Origin: Deltaproteobacteria bacterium
GTDB taxonomy: Bacteria > Myxococcota > Myxococcia > Myxococcales > 40CM-4-68-19
Direction of reading: 5' to 3'
DNA: 36,467 bases
Assembly (NCBI GenBank): GCA_005879535.1
Contig: VBKI01000084.1
Coordinates: 1-36,467 of the forward strand
Position 1 is the first letter of the stretch; each line of letters starts with the position of its first letter. Shown in pieces: positions 9,787 through 18,206 of the stretch. The notes under the pieces are model-generated. The model searched no databases. It saw only the letters and a program-made list of their open reading frames with translations, and was not told where the DNA came from. The position numbers and the translations under genes were made by a program.

Positions 9787-10893
9787 ATGAGTCCCAAGGC
9801 GAAAGCGCCGAAATCGAAGAGGCCCGGAAAGCCGCCAAAGGCTCGCGCGCCGCGAAAGGCGCGGAACGACCGGCAGGACAAGAAGCCGCAGGAGAAGGGG
9901 CCGCTCGAGCCGGAAGTCCTGGAGCCCGAAGCGGTCGAGGCCGAGCCCCCCGACGAAGGGCCGGCTGCAGAGAACACGCTGCCCGTTCCCGTCGAGCGCG
10001 ACCTCGCGCGCGCCGACGCGCTGCAGAGATACATGGCGGAGGTGGCGAAGCACGCGCTGCTTTCGCGCGAGGAGGAGCACGAGCTGGCGGTGAAGTTCCA
10101 GCGCACGCACGACCCGGAGATCGCTTACCGGCTGGTGACCGCGAACCTGCGCCTGGTGGTGAAGATCGCCCACGAGTACCGGCGGGCGGCATTCAGCCTC
10201 CTGGACCTCATCCAGGAAGGAAATGTGGGCCTGATGCAAGCCGTACAGAAGTACGATCCCTTTCGCGGCGTGAAGCTCTCGTCGTACGCGGCGTGGTGGA
10301 TTCGCGCCTACATCCTGCGATACCTGATGGACAACTGGCGCATGGTGAAGCTCGGGACCACGCAGGCGCAGCGCAAGCTCTTCTTCAACCTGCGCAAGGA
10401 GCAGGAGAAGCTGCTGGCGCAAGGGTTCGAGGCCGCTCCCAAGCTCCTCGCCGAAAGGCTCGACGTGACCGAGCAGGACGTGCGCGAGATGGACCAGCGG
10501 CTGTCGAACGACGAGTTCTCCATCGACGCGCCGGTGGCGGTGGGCGGGCAGGACGAAGGCCGTCAGACGCACGGCGACCGGCTGGTGCAAACGGCGCCTC
10601 CGGTCGACGAGCAGCTGGCCGACGAGGAGCTGCGGCGGATCTTCAAGGAGAAGCTGGCCGAGTTCGGCAAGACGCTCACCGCCGACAAGGACAGGTTCCT
10701 CTTCGAGAATCGCATCGCTCCGCCCGACGATCGCGAACCGATGACGCTGCAGCAGATCGGCGATCTCTGGGGCGTCACCCGCGAGCGCGCGCGGCAGCTG
10801 GAGGCGCGCCTGACGGACAGGCTGCGCGACTACCTTCGCCGCGAGCTGCCCGACTTCGCCCAGCTCTCGGTCACGCCCGCGGAGGAGTCATGA
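9787..10893 (+). CDS. rpoH: RNA polymerase sigma factor RpoH (sigma-32 family)
   Basis: This 368-residue sigma-70 family protein carries the RpoH box (TTQAQRKLFFNLRK, about residues 192-206). Region 2 is intact (LLDLIQEGNVGLMQAVQKYD, WWIRAYILRY), as is region 4 with an HTH (TLQQIGDLWGVTRERARQLE). ATG 9787 is preferred to an in-frame TTG at 9736, because the TTG overlaps the predicted -35. Residues 1-75 are a Lys/Pro/Ala-rich, probably disordered tail not found in E. coli RpoH (284 residues). RpoH directs polymerase to heat-shock promoters. The stop overlaps the start of the next gene (ATGA). The divergent neighbour is the broken RNA helicase. Confidence 0.93.
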   Translation: MSPKAKAPKSKRPGKPPKARAPRKARNDRQDKKPQEKGPLEPEVLEPEAVEAEPPDEGPAAENTLPVPVERDLARADALQRYMAEVAKHALLSREEEHELAVKFQRTHDPEIAYRLVTANLRLVVKIAHEYRRAAFSLLDLIQEGNVGLMQAVQKYDPFRGVKLSSYAAWWIRAYILRYLMDNWRMVKLGTTQAQRKLFFNLRKEQEKLLAQGFEAAPKLLAERLDVTEQDVREMDQRLSNDEFSIDAPVAVGGQDEGRQTHGDRLVQTAPPVDEQLADEELRRIFKEKLAEFGKTLTADKDRFLFENRIAPPDDREPMTLQQIGDLWGVTRERARQLEARLTDRLRDYLRRELPDFAQLSVTPAEES

Positions 10894-11795
10894 GCCCGGA
10901 GCGGGCGGGCCTCAAGCCCATGGCTGCCGTCAAACCCGCGGGAGAGCCACCGCCGTCCAAGGCACCCGCTGCGGCCGCGCGGAGGAGCTTGTCGGCCCGG
11001 CATCCATGGCTCGCTCCGCGGATCGCCATTCCCGTCGCCGCCGTCATCGTCGCCGTCCAGCTTCCTTTCCTCCACGCCGTTCTGCGCGGCGCCGCGCCGG
11101 TGGCGGTCGCCGTTCCCTACAAGGACAACTTCGACCGGGCGACTCTCGGCGATGCCTGGTGGTCCAACGGTGGTCTCTGGCGCATCGCCGACGGCCGCGT
11201 CTACTCTCCGGGCGTCGGCAACAATCCGCTCTGGCTGAAGGCCAGGCTGCCTCCGGACGTGCGCGTCGAATTCGACGTGCGCAGCGAAGGGCCCGACGGC
11301 GACATCAAGTGGGAGATGTACGGCGACGGCCGAAACCACTCCACGGGCTACATCTTCCTCTTCGGAGCCTGGCGCAACCGCGAGTCGCGGATCTGCAAGC
11401 TCGACGAGCATGCGCTGACGCAGGACGAGGCCCGGGCCCAGCTCGCGGCTACGGCGCGGCCATATCCGCGGCAGCGGGAGCTCATGGAAGCGATCCAGCA
11501 GCCCTTCGTCCAGTGGAGCGCGCGCAGGGACCTTACGCAGATGGAAAAGGGCGAGTACTGGCAGCGCGACACGCCGTTTGTCGTGAAGCGCGGCGACCTC
11601 AAGGTGGAGCGCGGCCGCACCTACCACGTCGTGGTCACCAAGCACGGCGGGAAGCTTCGGTGGGAGATGGACGGCCAGCTCGCGCTGGAGATGGACGACC
11701 CGGCTCCGCTCTCCGGAACGGGCCACGACCGCTTCGGCTTTTCGAGCTGGGCGAACGATACCTACTTCGACAACCTGAGCATCACGCCGCTCTGA
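10890..11795 (+). CDS. Membrane-anchored concanavalin-like (jelly-roll) protein of unknown function
   Basis: This 301-residue protein starts at ATG 10890 inside the rpoH stop codon, so it is co-translated with rpoH. A Pro/Ala-rich cytoplasmic N-terminus (1-40) leads into one membrane helix (about 43-62, IAIPVAAVIVAVQLPFLHAV). The rest is predicted to be outside. The exported domain reads as a laminin-G/ConA-like beta sandwich: NFDRATLGDAWWSNGGLWRI near the start, GDIKWEMYGDG in the middle, and FGFSSWANDTYFDNLSI at the end. Such domains bind sugars or act as glycan hydrolases, but I see no recognisable catalytic pair. The fold is inferred from the pattern, and the function is unknown. Coupling to a heat-shock sigma factor suggests envelope stress, which is speculative. 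Confidence 0.75.
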   Translation: MSPERAGLKPMAAVKPAGEPPPSKAPAAAARRSLSARHPWLAPRIAIPVAAVIVAVQLPFLHAVLRGAAPVAVAVPYKDNFDRATLGDAWWSNGGLWRIADGRVYSPGVGNNPLWLKARLPPDVRVEFDVRSEGPDGDIKWEMYGDGRNHSTGYIFLFGAWRNRESRICKLDEHALTQDEARAQLAATARPYPRQRELMEAIQQPFVQWSARRDLTQMEKGEYWQRDTPFVVKRGDLKVERGRTYHVVVTKHGGKLRWEMDGQLALEMDDPAPLSGTGHDRFGFSSWANDTYFDNLSITPL

Positions 11796-11798
11796 TGA

Positions 11799-12527
11799 TC
11801 ACTCCGGTTCGGGCAGTCCTTCTGCCGGGTCGGCGGCGGCGGCGCTTTCCGCTTGTGCCGCGCGCTCGTATACCGGCTGCCGCGCCGCGAGCGCCTTCTT
11901 CAGATCCTCGTCGTCCATCTCCCGCGTGCGCCCCTCCAGCTTCCTCCGTCTCCACTTCTCGCGCTGCAGGGCAAGGACGACGAGCGGAATGGCCAACGCC
12001 GCGATCAGCCCGAGCACCCAGCGGACGTCGTTCAGTCGCCAGAGGATCGCGCCGCGCTGATGAGGAGCCCAGCCGATGGTCGCGCCGAGGGCGGCGCAGC
12101 CCGCCGCGAAGAGCGGGGGGAGCAGGATCTCGATCTTGCGCTGCCGGGTGATCCCCAGGAACAGGCCGATGCTGCCCGCGACCGCCGCGACGGGAACCCA
12201 GGGCCCCTTCAGTGCGGCGACGCCGGCCCCCGCCGCAGCCGCGAAGAGTCCTCCGAGCAGCGCCGCCGTTCCCCACGCGTCTGCGACCACGCCGAAGAGC
12301 GCGGCGAGCACCGCGGCGATGACGGCCGTGACCGGTGCGACCCACGCATGTCCGACGCCTCGCAGCCCGAAGAACGCGCAAACAAAGACGCCCGCGGAGA
12401 GCATGGCCGCGTTCACAGCCCGTTGCCCGCGCGGCCCGAGAACGGTCGCGACCAGCGCCAACCCGAGCAGCACGTAGGCAACCCACGCTGGCGCACGCAT
12501 CGCCGTGTCGGCGGCAGACTGGAGCAT
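11799..12527 (-). CDS. Polytopic membrane protein of unknown function
   Basis: This 242-residue protein has about six or seven hydrophobic helices between residues 13 and 185, rich in Ala/Gly/Val (for example VAYVLLGLALVATVLGP and LLGGLFAAAAGAGVAAL). A charged cytoplasmic C-terminal tail (190-242) contains REKWRRRKLEGR and MDDEDLKKALAARQ. I do not recognise a family. It is 20 bp downstream of, and on the same strand as, a tail-anchored protein gene, so the two probably form an operon. It converges on the concanavalin-like gene with only three bases between the stops. Confidence 0.75.
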   Translation of the reverse strand: MLQSAADTAMRAPAWVAYVLLGLALVATVLGPRGQRAVNAAMLSAGVFVCAFFGLRGVGHAWVAPVTAVIAAVLAALFGVVADAWGTAALLGGLFAAAAGAGVAALKGPWVPVAAVAGSIGLFLGITRQRKIEILLPPLFAAGCAALGATIGWAPHQRGAILWRLNDVRWVLGLIAALAIPLVVLALQREKWRRRKLEGRTREMDDEDLKKALAARQPVYERAAQAESAAAADPAEGLPEPE

Positions 12528-12547
12528 CTCCTGCAGCGCGTGCGTGG

Positions 12548-12925
12548 CTATTTCCCGTTGGTCGCGAAAAACATCAACATCAGCCCGAGCAGGATGACGA
12601 ACGCCACCGCGGCGGCGATGGGACCGTGATCGATCTCGGTCCGGTCTAGCAGATCGCCCGCTTCCATCCGCGCCTGCGGCGTCGCGTCCTTGCTCTTCGC
12701 CACGCGCTTCGCTTCCGTCCGCGCTCCCTGGTAATCGCCGTCGGCGAACAGCTCGCGCGCCTTGGCCAGCTCCGGCGCCAGGGTTCCGTCCCCCACCCGC
12801 TTCGCGTCGGGAATGTAGTCGCGCTTCGGGGCCTCGGTGAACAGCGGCGGCGCCACCGGCGCGTCGTTGGCCGTTCCCGGGACCGTATTGCGCGTGGCGG
12901 TGACGGACTGGGTATTCTGTGCCAT
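12548..12925 (-). CDS. Small tail-anchored membrane protein of unknown function
   Basis: This 125-residue protein starts at ATG 12925 (MAQNTQSVTATRN), chosen over a longer frame that would read antisense through the divergent DUF4159 gene. Residues 45-95 form a soluble helical region (ELAKARELFADGDYQGARTE) that looks like a single TPR-type helix pair. A C-terminal helix (about 101-121, IAAAVAFVILLGLMLMFFAT) would anchor it in the membrane. No enzymatic motif is visible. It probably acts with the downstream membrane protein. The promoter region is shared with the divergent gene at 13034. Confidence 0.75.
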   Translation of the reverse strand: MAQNTQSVTATRNTVPGTANDAPVAPPLFTEAPKRDYIPDAKRVGDGTLAPELAKARELFADGDYQGARTEAKRVAKSKDATPQARMEAGDLLDRTEIDHGPIAAAVAFVILLGLMLMFFATNGK

Positions 12926-13033
12926 GTCACTCGAAGGTACCCGAGCATGCCTCTGGTCGCAAGGCGGGAATGCCGGTGAAATTGACCGGTTCTTGCAGTG
13001 ATCCCGCGCGAATGCGGTTACCCTGCTCCATCG

Positions 13034-13774
13034 ATGGCGAGCCGCCGGACATTGCTCGGACTTGGGCTTCTCCTGGCGGCGCGCCGCGTGCTCGCGTTCG
13101 GCGACGCCGCGCGGCTCACCTTCGCCCAGCTCCGCCACGGCGGTAGATGGGACCCGCGGCCCGACGGCCTTTCGCGGCTGTCCTGGGAGATTTCGAAGCG
13201 CACCAGCATCGAGACGTCTCCCGCCGTCAAGTCCATCGCCCTCGCCGATCCGGAGCTGTTCCGTTTCCCGTTCGCGGTCCTCTCCTCCGACCAGGCCTTT
13301 CCCGCGCCCGCCGACAACGAGATCGCCGAGCTGCGCAGATATCTCAGCTACGGCGGCTTCCTGATGATGGACGACGCGAGCGGTACGCGCGGTGGGGCAT
13401 TCGAGCAATCCGCCCGCCAGCTCGTCTCGCGCATCGTTCCCGGCGCGCAGCTCGGCCGCGTCGCACGCGACCACGTCCTCTACAAGTCCTTCTACCTCCT
13501 CGATGGGCCTGCAGGCCGCGTCGCCACCACGGCCGACCTGGAGGCGCTCGAGCTGGGAGGACGGCTCGCCATCCTCTACTCCGGCAACGACCTGATCGGC
13601 GCGCTCGCGCGCGACTCGCTGGGCACCTGGGAATTCGAGATCACGCCGGGCGGTGAGCTGCAGCGCGAGAAGTCCATCCGCCTGGGCGTCAATATCGCCA
13701 TGTATGCCCTCTGCCTCGACTACAAGGAAGACCAGGTGCACATCCCGTTCATCATGAAGCGGCGGAGGATCTGA
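13034..13774 (+). CDS. DUF4159 domain-containing exported protein
   Basis: This 246-residue protein starts at ATG 13034. The N-terminus ASRRTLLGLGLLLAARRVLA is a signal sequence with a twin-arginine-like SRRxxL pattern. The domain (about 25-240) shows the DUF4159 features LTFAQLRHGG, ELRRYLSYGGFLMMDD and KEDQVHIPF near the C-terminus. It is built like a class-I amidotransferase/ThuA-type alpha/beta fold, without a visible catalytic Cys. DUF4159 genes usually neighbour MoxR ATPase, DUF58 and VWA/BatA-like genes. Here only the VWA partner follows, joined by a stop/start overlap. The call is domain-level only; the role, probably a membrane or envelope complex, is inferred. Confidence 0.85.
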   Translation: MASRRTLLGLGLLLAARRVLAFGDAARLTFAQLRHGGRWDPRPDGLSRLSWEISKRTSIETSPAVKSIALADPELFRFPFAVLSSDQAFPAPADNEIAELRRYLSYGGFLMMDDASGTRGGAFEQSARQLVSRIVPGAQLGRVARDHVLYKSFYLLDGPAGRVATTADLEALELGGRLAILYSGNDLIGALARDSLGTWEFEITPGGELQREKSIRLGVNIAMYALCLDYKEDQVHIPFIMKRRRI

Positions 13775-16041
13775 TCCCGGACACCGCCTACAACGCCTGG
13801 CGCATCACGTCTCTCTCCACGCTGCCGGGCTGGCTCCTCGCCTTGGCGATGATCGCGCTGGCCGGCGGAGTCTGGCTGTCGTTCCGCGGCTTTCGCAGCG
13901 AGCCTGCCGGCTACCGGCGCGTTGCGCTCCTCTCCTTCCGGCTGACGGCGGCGCTGCTCGTGCTCATCCTGCTTCTCGAGCCGGGCATCGAGCTGCGCGC
14001 GGAGAGCCGTGTCCGTGCGCGCGTCGCGCTCCTCTTCGACACCAGCCGGTCGATGAAGTTTCCCGCTTCTCCCGCGGGTCCGACGCGTGCCGAGGAGCTG
14101 CGGCGCTGGGCCGCGCAGCACGAGGCGGACCTGGCGCAGCTCGGTTCCCGGTTCCAGGTGGACGTCTACGGATTCGACAAGGAGCTGCAGCCCGCCGACC
14201 CGGGCAGGCTTCCGGCCGATCCGCAGGGTCCTTCTACCGACATTCTCGGGGGTCTGATCGCGGCGGCCTCGGGGGGCAGCGGAGGCCGGCCGCTCGCGGG
14301 TCTGTTCGTTGCCAGCGACGGGGCGGACAACGCGGAGTTGTCCCAGGGCGTCACGCAGACCGCAGGCGCGGAGCTGCGCCGGCTGAACGTTCCGGTCTTC
14401 GCGCTCCCGGTCGGGGCGCAGGCTCTCAAGGACCTGGCGGTGGAGAGGATCGCCGTCGACGACTTCGCCTTCGTGCGCAACCAGGTGACCGTCGACGTCG
14501 TGGTCACCGCGCGCGGTTTCGGGTCCACCGACGTGCCGATCGTGCTGCGCCGCGAGGGCCAGGTGGTCGCTCAAAAGACGGTGCACGTCGACGGCAGCCG
14601 CACGCGGTACGAGGTCAAGCTGGCGTTCGTTCCCGACCGCACCGGCAAGTTCGCGTTCACCGTCAGCGCTCCGGTCTACGAGGGCGAGGCCATCGCGCAG
14701 AACAACTCGCGCTCGTTCGTCCTCAAGGTGATTCGCGACCGCGTGCGCGTCCTGCTGGTGGTCGGCCGGCCCTCGTGGGACGTGCGCTTTCTCCGGCAGC
14801 TCTTGAAGAAGAACCCGAACGTGGACCTGATCAGCTTCTTCATCCTCCGGACGCCCGGAGACGATCCGCACAGCTCGCAGGACGAGCTCTCGCTCATTCC
14901 CTTCCCCACGCAGGAGATCTTCCAGGAGCAGCTCAAGACGTTCGACCTGGTGATCTTCCAGAACTTCAACCATCGCCCGTACCGGATGTCGCAGTACCTC
15001 GACGGAATCGCCGCCTACGTCCGCGACGGCGGCGCATTCGCGATGATCGGCGGCGATCAGAGCTTCTCCGCCGGCGACTACGCCGGAACGCCCATCGAGG
15101 ACGTGCTGCCGATCACCTTGCTTCCTTCGGGACCGACGGCCGTCGACGAGACGCCGGCGCAGGTGCGCTTGACCGATGCCGGCCGGCGCCATCCCGTCAC
15201 CGAGCTCGCCACCAGCGGCGCGCAGAACGAGTTGGTCTGGGCCGCGCTGCCCAGGTTGCCCGGCCTGAACACCATCGGCCCGCTCAAGGGCGGCGCACAG
15301 ACGCTGCTGCAATCGGCAGAGGGGCGGCCCGTGCTCGTCGTCGGAGAAGCCGGGCGCGGCCGGGTGCTGGCGCTGCTCTCCGACTCCTCGTGGTTCTGGA
15401 GCTTCGTCGCCGCCGGCGCCCAGCAGGGACCGCGCGCGTACGAAACGTTCTGGCACTCGGCGATCCGCTGGTTGGTGCGCGACCCGGCGCTGACGCCCAT
15501 GCGGGTGACCGCGGAGCGCCTCTCGTTCGAGCCGGGAAGCGAGCCGCCCGCCCTCGACGTGCAAGTGCGGGGCAGCGATTACGGAGCGGCCGCGGGCGCA
15601 CAGATCGCGGTGGTGACGTCCTCGGCGACGGACCCTTCGCCGCGTCCGATGGGCGCCGCGCTCGCCGGCCCGGACGGAAGCGCGCGGGTCGTCCTGCCCC
15701 CGCTGCCGCCGGGCGCGTACAAGGCGACGGCGACCGCCAAGCGCGGCGACGGCACCGCCATCGGCGAAGCGGAGGACGCGTTCGTGGTGGCACCCGCGTC
15801 GCGCGAGCTGGTCGAGGCCGCTCCTCGGCCGGACGTCCTGCAAGCCCTGGCGGCGGCGACCAAGGGGCGCGTGCTCGCTGCCTCCGATGCGCTCGCCACG
15901 TTGCCCTGGCGCGACCCCGAGCGCGTCGAGGTCGGACAGCGCACCAGCAAGCCGCTCTGGGACAACTGGAAGGTCCTTGCGCTGCTCTGCCTCGTGGTTG
16001 GGGCGGAGTGGACGCTTCGCCGCCGCTGGGGCTACGCGTAG
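13774..16041 (+). CDS. Membrane protein with VWA-like and class-I-amidotransferase-like domains (BatA-type)
   Basis: The protein has about 755 residues. Two N-terminal helices (about 20-40 and 50-67) lead to a VWA domain with a DTSRS metal site near residue 89. Beta-sandwich repeats follow, then an amidotransferase-like domain (about 322-450: VRVLLVVGRPSWDVRFL, VRDGGAFAMIGGDQSF) without a catalytic Cys, and a C-terminal helix (about 730-748). The start is unclear. ATG or GTG is absent in frame; TTG 13843 would cut the first helix; ATC 13774 sits five bases after GGAGG and overlaps the previous TGA exactly as an ATG would. I take 13774. It likely forms an envelope complex with the upstream DUF4159 protein. 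Confidence 0.82.
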   Translation: MPDTAYNAWRITSLSTLPGWLLALAMIALAGGVWLSFRGFRSEPAGYRRVALLSFRLTAALLVLILLLEPGIELRAESRVRARVALLFDTSRSMKFPASPAGPTRAEELRRWAAQHEADLAQLGSRFQVDVYGFDKELQPADPGRLPADPQGPSTDILGGLIAAASGGSGGRPLAGLFVASDGADNAELSQGVTQTAGAELRRLNVPVFALPVGAQALKDLAVERIAVDDFAFVRNQVTVDVVVTARGFGSTDVPIVLRREGQVVAQKTVHVDGSRTRYEVKLAFVPDRTGKFAFTVSAPVYEGEAIAQNNSRSFVLKVIRDRVRVLLVVGRPSWDVRFLRQLLKKNPNVDLISFFILRTPGDDPHSSQDELSLIPFPTQEIFQEQLKTFDLVIFQNFNHRPYRMSQYLDGIAAYVRDGGAFAMIGGDQSFSAGDYAGTPIEDVLPITLLPSGPTAVDETPAQVRLTDAGRRHPVTELATSGAQNELVWAALPRLPGLNTIGPLKGGAQTLLQSAEGRPVLVVGEAGRGRVLALLSDSSWFWSFVAAGAQQGPRAYETFWHSAIRWLVRDPALTPMRVTAERLSFEPGSEPPALDVQVRGSDYGAAAGAQIAVVTSSATDPSPRPMGAALAGPDGSARVVLPPLPPGAYKATATAKRGDGTAIGEAEDAFVVAPASRELVEAAPRPDVLQALAAATKGRVLAASDALATLPWRDPERVEVGQRTSKPLWDNWKVLALLCLVVGAEWTLRRRWGYA

Positions 16042-16090
16042 CCGGCGGTCGTGCAAACAATCCGGAAGGCTTCCGCCGGAGGTCTCCCGC

Positions 16091-17668
16091 ATGCAGAAGG
16101 CGCTCCTCCTTGCCATCGGGCTCGCCGCATTGCCCGTCCGCGCCCAGCACGCCTGCCCGCAGGACCTGGAAGCGTGGCGCCAGCTGCTCGGCGCGGAGTG
16201 GATCGACTGTCATGCCGTCGCCGATCTCACCACCACCAACAATCCGTACACCGATCCGCAGAGCCTGACCGGCATGGGCTATCCGCCGCCTGGTTCCGGC
16301 ACCTTGAACTCGAAGTACACGGCGCCGACTTCACCGCCGGTGGGTGGAATCCAGATCGACGGCTACTTCCCCGACGCCTGCGACGCCTTCCAGCAGGAGC
16401 CCGCCCTGACCGCGAAGAATGGCGCGCCTTTCATCCAGGGGTGCACGCCCCCGCCGACGGTCGGCCAGACCTGCTTTGCCGACTGTCATCACGACGCGCA
16501 GTTCGTGATCCGCATTCCCGACGGCTGGGACGGACATCTGCTCACGGCGGGAACCCCGGGCATCCGCGACGCCTTTGCCAGCGACTTCATCCTCTCCGAC
16601 TACGCCTTGGAGAAGAGCTGGGCGTACGTGTCGCAGGACAAGGGGAACATGGGCGCGAACTTCTTCCGTCAAGGCGGAGGCGCGCCGTGGCAGCCTGGGG
16701 CCGCGATTCAGGAGTGGACGTCGCGCATGCGGCAGGCGACCGCGGCCGCTCGCGCGCTGCTGACCTCGATCGCGCCGCAGTATGGCGTCTCTGGCGTCAC
16801 CCGCTCGTACGCCGCCGGAATCTCCAACGGTGGCTACCAGACGCGGCGCGCGATCGAGACTGACGGCAACGGCAAGGACCGCCTCTACGACGGCGGAGTC
16901 GACTGGGAGGGCACGCTGTTCCTCTCCTCGCTTCCCGCGGCGATCCAGACGCAGACGCCGACGACCGGCTTCAACTTGTTCACCTACCTGCCGACCTCGC
17001 TCGCGCAGTACCCGGGCGACATCCTCGGCGTGCCCGCGGCTGTCGACGCGCTCGCGGCGGTTGGCTTCAATCCGGAATCCCAGCCCCTCTGGGCCTATCA
17101 CTGGGGCATCTACTGGGGCCTGACGCAGAAGATCTACCGGTTGGAGTTCGATCCCGAGTTCACCGCGTACACCTGCTCGGGCGTCGGGACGCCGTGCGTG
17201 ATGCCGCCCGCGCAGGCGGTTGGCCCCACCGACCCCGACGCGTCCTACGACTACCGCCAGCGCGTTCTGCAGAATCCTGCGCTCGCGCAGCGGGTCCAGG
17301 CGGTCGCCAACACGGGCGATCTGCAGCATCCGCTCATCACGCTTCACGGCGATCAGGACGCGCTCTTGCCCATCGCCACCGACTCCGACCTGTACGTGCA
17401 GCTCGTTGCACAGAAACGCCGCTCGCAGCGGCATCGCTACTACGTCGTGCGGGGCGGGAACCACGTCGACCCGCAATACGACGATCATGCCGGAGTGGAT
17501 GCGTACGGCGACACCGTGCTGCGGCCGATCCTGCCGTGTGCGCGCGCCGCCGTCGATGCGCTCACCGCGTGGGTGGAGAAGGGCGTCTCGCCCCCTGCGA
17601 GCCACACCATCGCGAGGCCACAGGGCGCGACTCCGGATCAGCTCGCCAACGAGTGCTCGCTGCAGTAA
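16091..17668 (+). CDS. Secreted alpha/beta hydrolase (tannase/hydroxybutyrate-oligomer-hydrolase-like)
   Basis: This 525-residue protein starts at ATG 16091. The signal peptide MQKALLLAIGLAALPVRAQ ends with a clear cleavage site. A catalytic triad can be proposed: nucleophile Ser in AAGISNGGYQTRRA (about 244), Asp in LHGDQDALLPI (about 420), and His in RGGNHVDPQYDD (about 457). Several Cys pairs (CDAF, CTPP, CFADCHH, CSGVGTPC) point to disulfides in an exported enzyme. The layout resembles tannase/feruloyl esterase and 3-hydroxybutyrate oligomer hydrolase families. The substrate is not determined; an ester-linked polymer or oligomer is the likely class. The gene follows 50 bp after the VWA gene and converges with the next operon. 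Confidence 0.8.
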   Translation: MQKALLLAIGLAALPVRAQHACPQDLEAWRQLLGAEWIDCHAVADLTTTNNPYTDPQSLTGMGYPPPGSGTLNSKYTAPTSPPVGGIQIDGYFPDACDAFQQEPALTAKNGAPFIQGCTPPPTVGQTCFADCHHDAQFVIRIPDGWDGHLLTAGTPGIRDAFASDFILSDYALEKSWAYVSQDKGNMGANFFRQGGGAPWQPGAAIQEWTSRMRQATAAARALLTSIAPQYGVSGVTRSYAAGISNGGYQTRRAIETDGNGKDRLYDGGVDWEGTLFLSSLPAAIQTQTPTTGFNLFTYLPTSLAQYPGDILGVPAAVDALAAVGFNPESQPLWAYHWGIYWGLTQKIYRLEFDPEFTAYTCSGVGTPCVMPPAQAVGPTDPDASYDYRQRVLQNPALAQRVQAVANTGDLQHPLITLHGDQDALLPIATDSDLYVQLVAQKRRSQRHRYYVVRGGNHVDPQYDDHAGVDAYGDTVLRPILPCARAAVDALTAWVEKGVSPPASHTIARPQGATPDQLANECSLQ

Positions 17669-17671
17669 CCG

Positions 17672-18193
17672 CTACCGCTTCTGCTCGACCTTCAGGCCGA
17701 CCCGACCCGGAGGCGGCTGCGGGGTCCCAGCGGCCTGCCGGCGCAGGAGCTCGACCCAGCTCTCCGGCAGCCCGCGCTCCTGGGCGCCCTCGATCAGGTA
17801 CTCGAGGAGCCTTCCGCTGGCGGGTCCTTCCTCGCCCCGCTTCTCCGGCCGCGCGACGTACGCCTTCGCTGCGATGCGCTTTCCCTCCGCCTCGACGAAG
17901 ACGTCGATCTCCTCGGAGAGGCCGGTCGAGACGCCTTCCTTGCGCAGCACTGCTTCCTTTGCCGGCAGCGGGATCTCGAACAGGACGCCGTGGACCTCGC
18001 CGTCCTTGTCCTCGGCCAGGTTGGCGACCCGGCCGCCCCAGAACCGGCTCTCGACGTCGAACGCGAGGCGGTACCCGCGCAGAACCGCAGCGACGCCGCG
18101 CGCGAACAGGCGCGCATCGACGCCGTGCTCCGCCGCCCATTCGCCGATGTGTCGTTTCGACAGAGCGGAGCCGTAGGCGAAGTACCGGTGCAT
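17672..18193 (-). CDS. Gamma-glutamylcyclotransferase-like (AIG2/GGCT fold) protein
   Basis: This 173-residue protein starts at ATG 18193 (MHRYFAYGSALSKRHI). FAYGSAL is the family's substrate-binding YGS motif, though the usual YGSNL Asn is Ala here. The GVLFEIPLPAKEAVLRKEG segment supplies the expected acidic residue (Glu in RKEG) in the catalytic position. GGCT enzymes release 5-oxoproline from gamma-glutamyl amino acids or glutathione; the precise substrate here is open. A charged tail (140-173) is extra. It is the last gene of the ino1-tolC-mlaC-GGCT run, 13 bp behind mlaC. Confidence 0.82.
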   Translation of the reverse strand: MHRYFAYGSALSKRHIGEWAAEHGVDARLFARGVAAVLRGYRLAFDVESRFWGGRVANLAEDKDGEVHGVLFEIPLPAKEAVLRKEGVSTGLSEEIDVFVEAEGKRIAAKAYVARPEKRGEEGPASGRLLEYLIEGAQERGLPESWVELLRRQAAGTPQPPPGRVGLKVEQKR

Positions 18194-18206
18194 GACCGAC
18201 AGTCTA

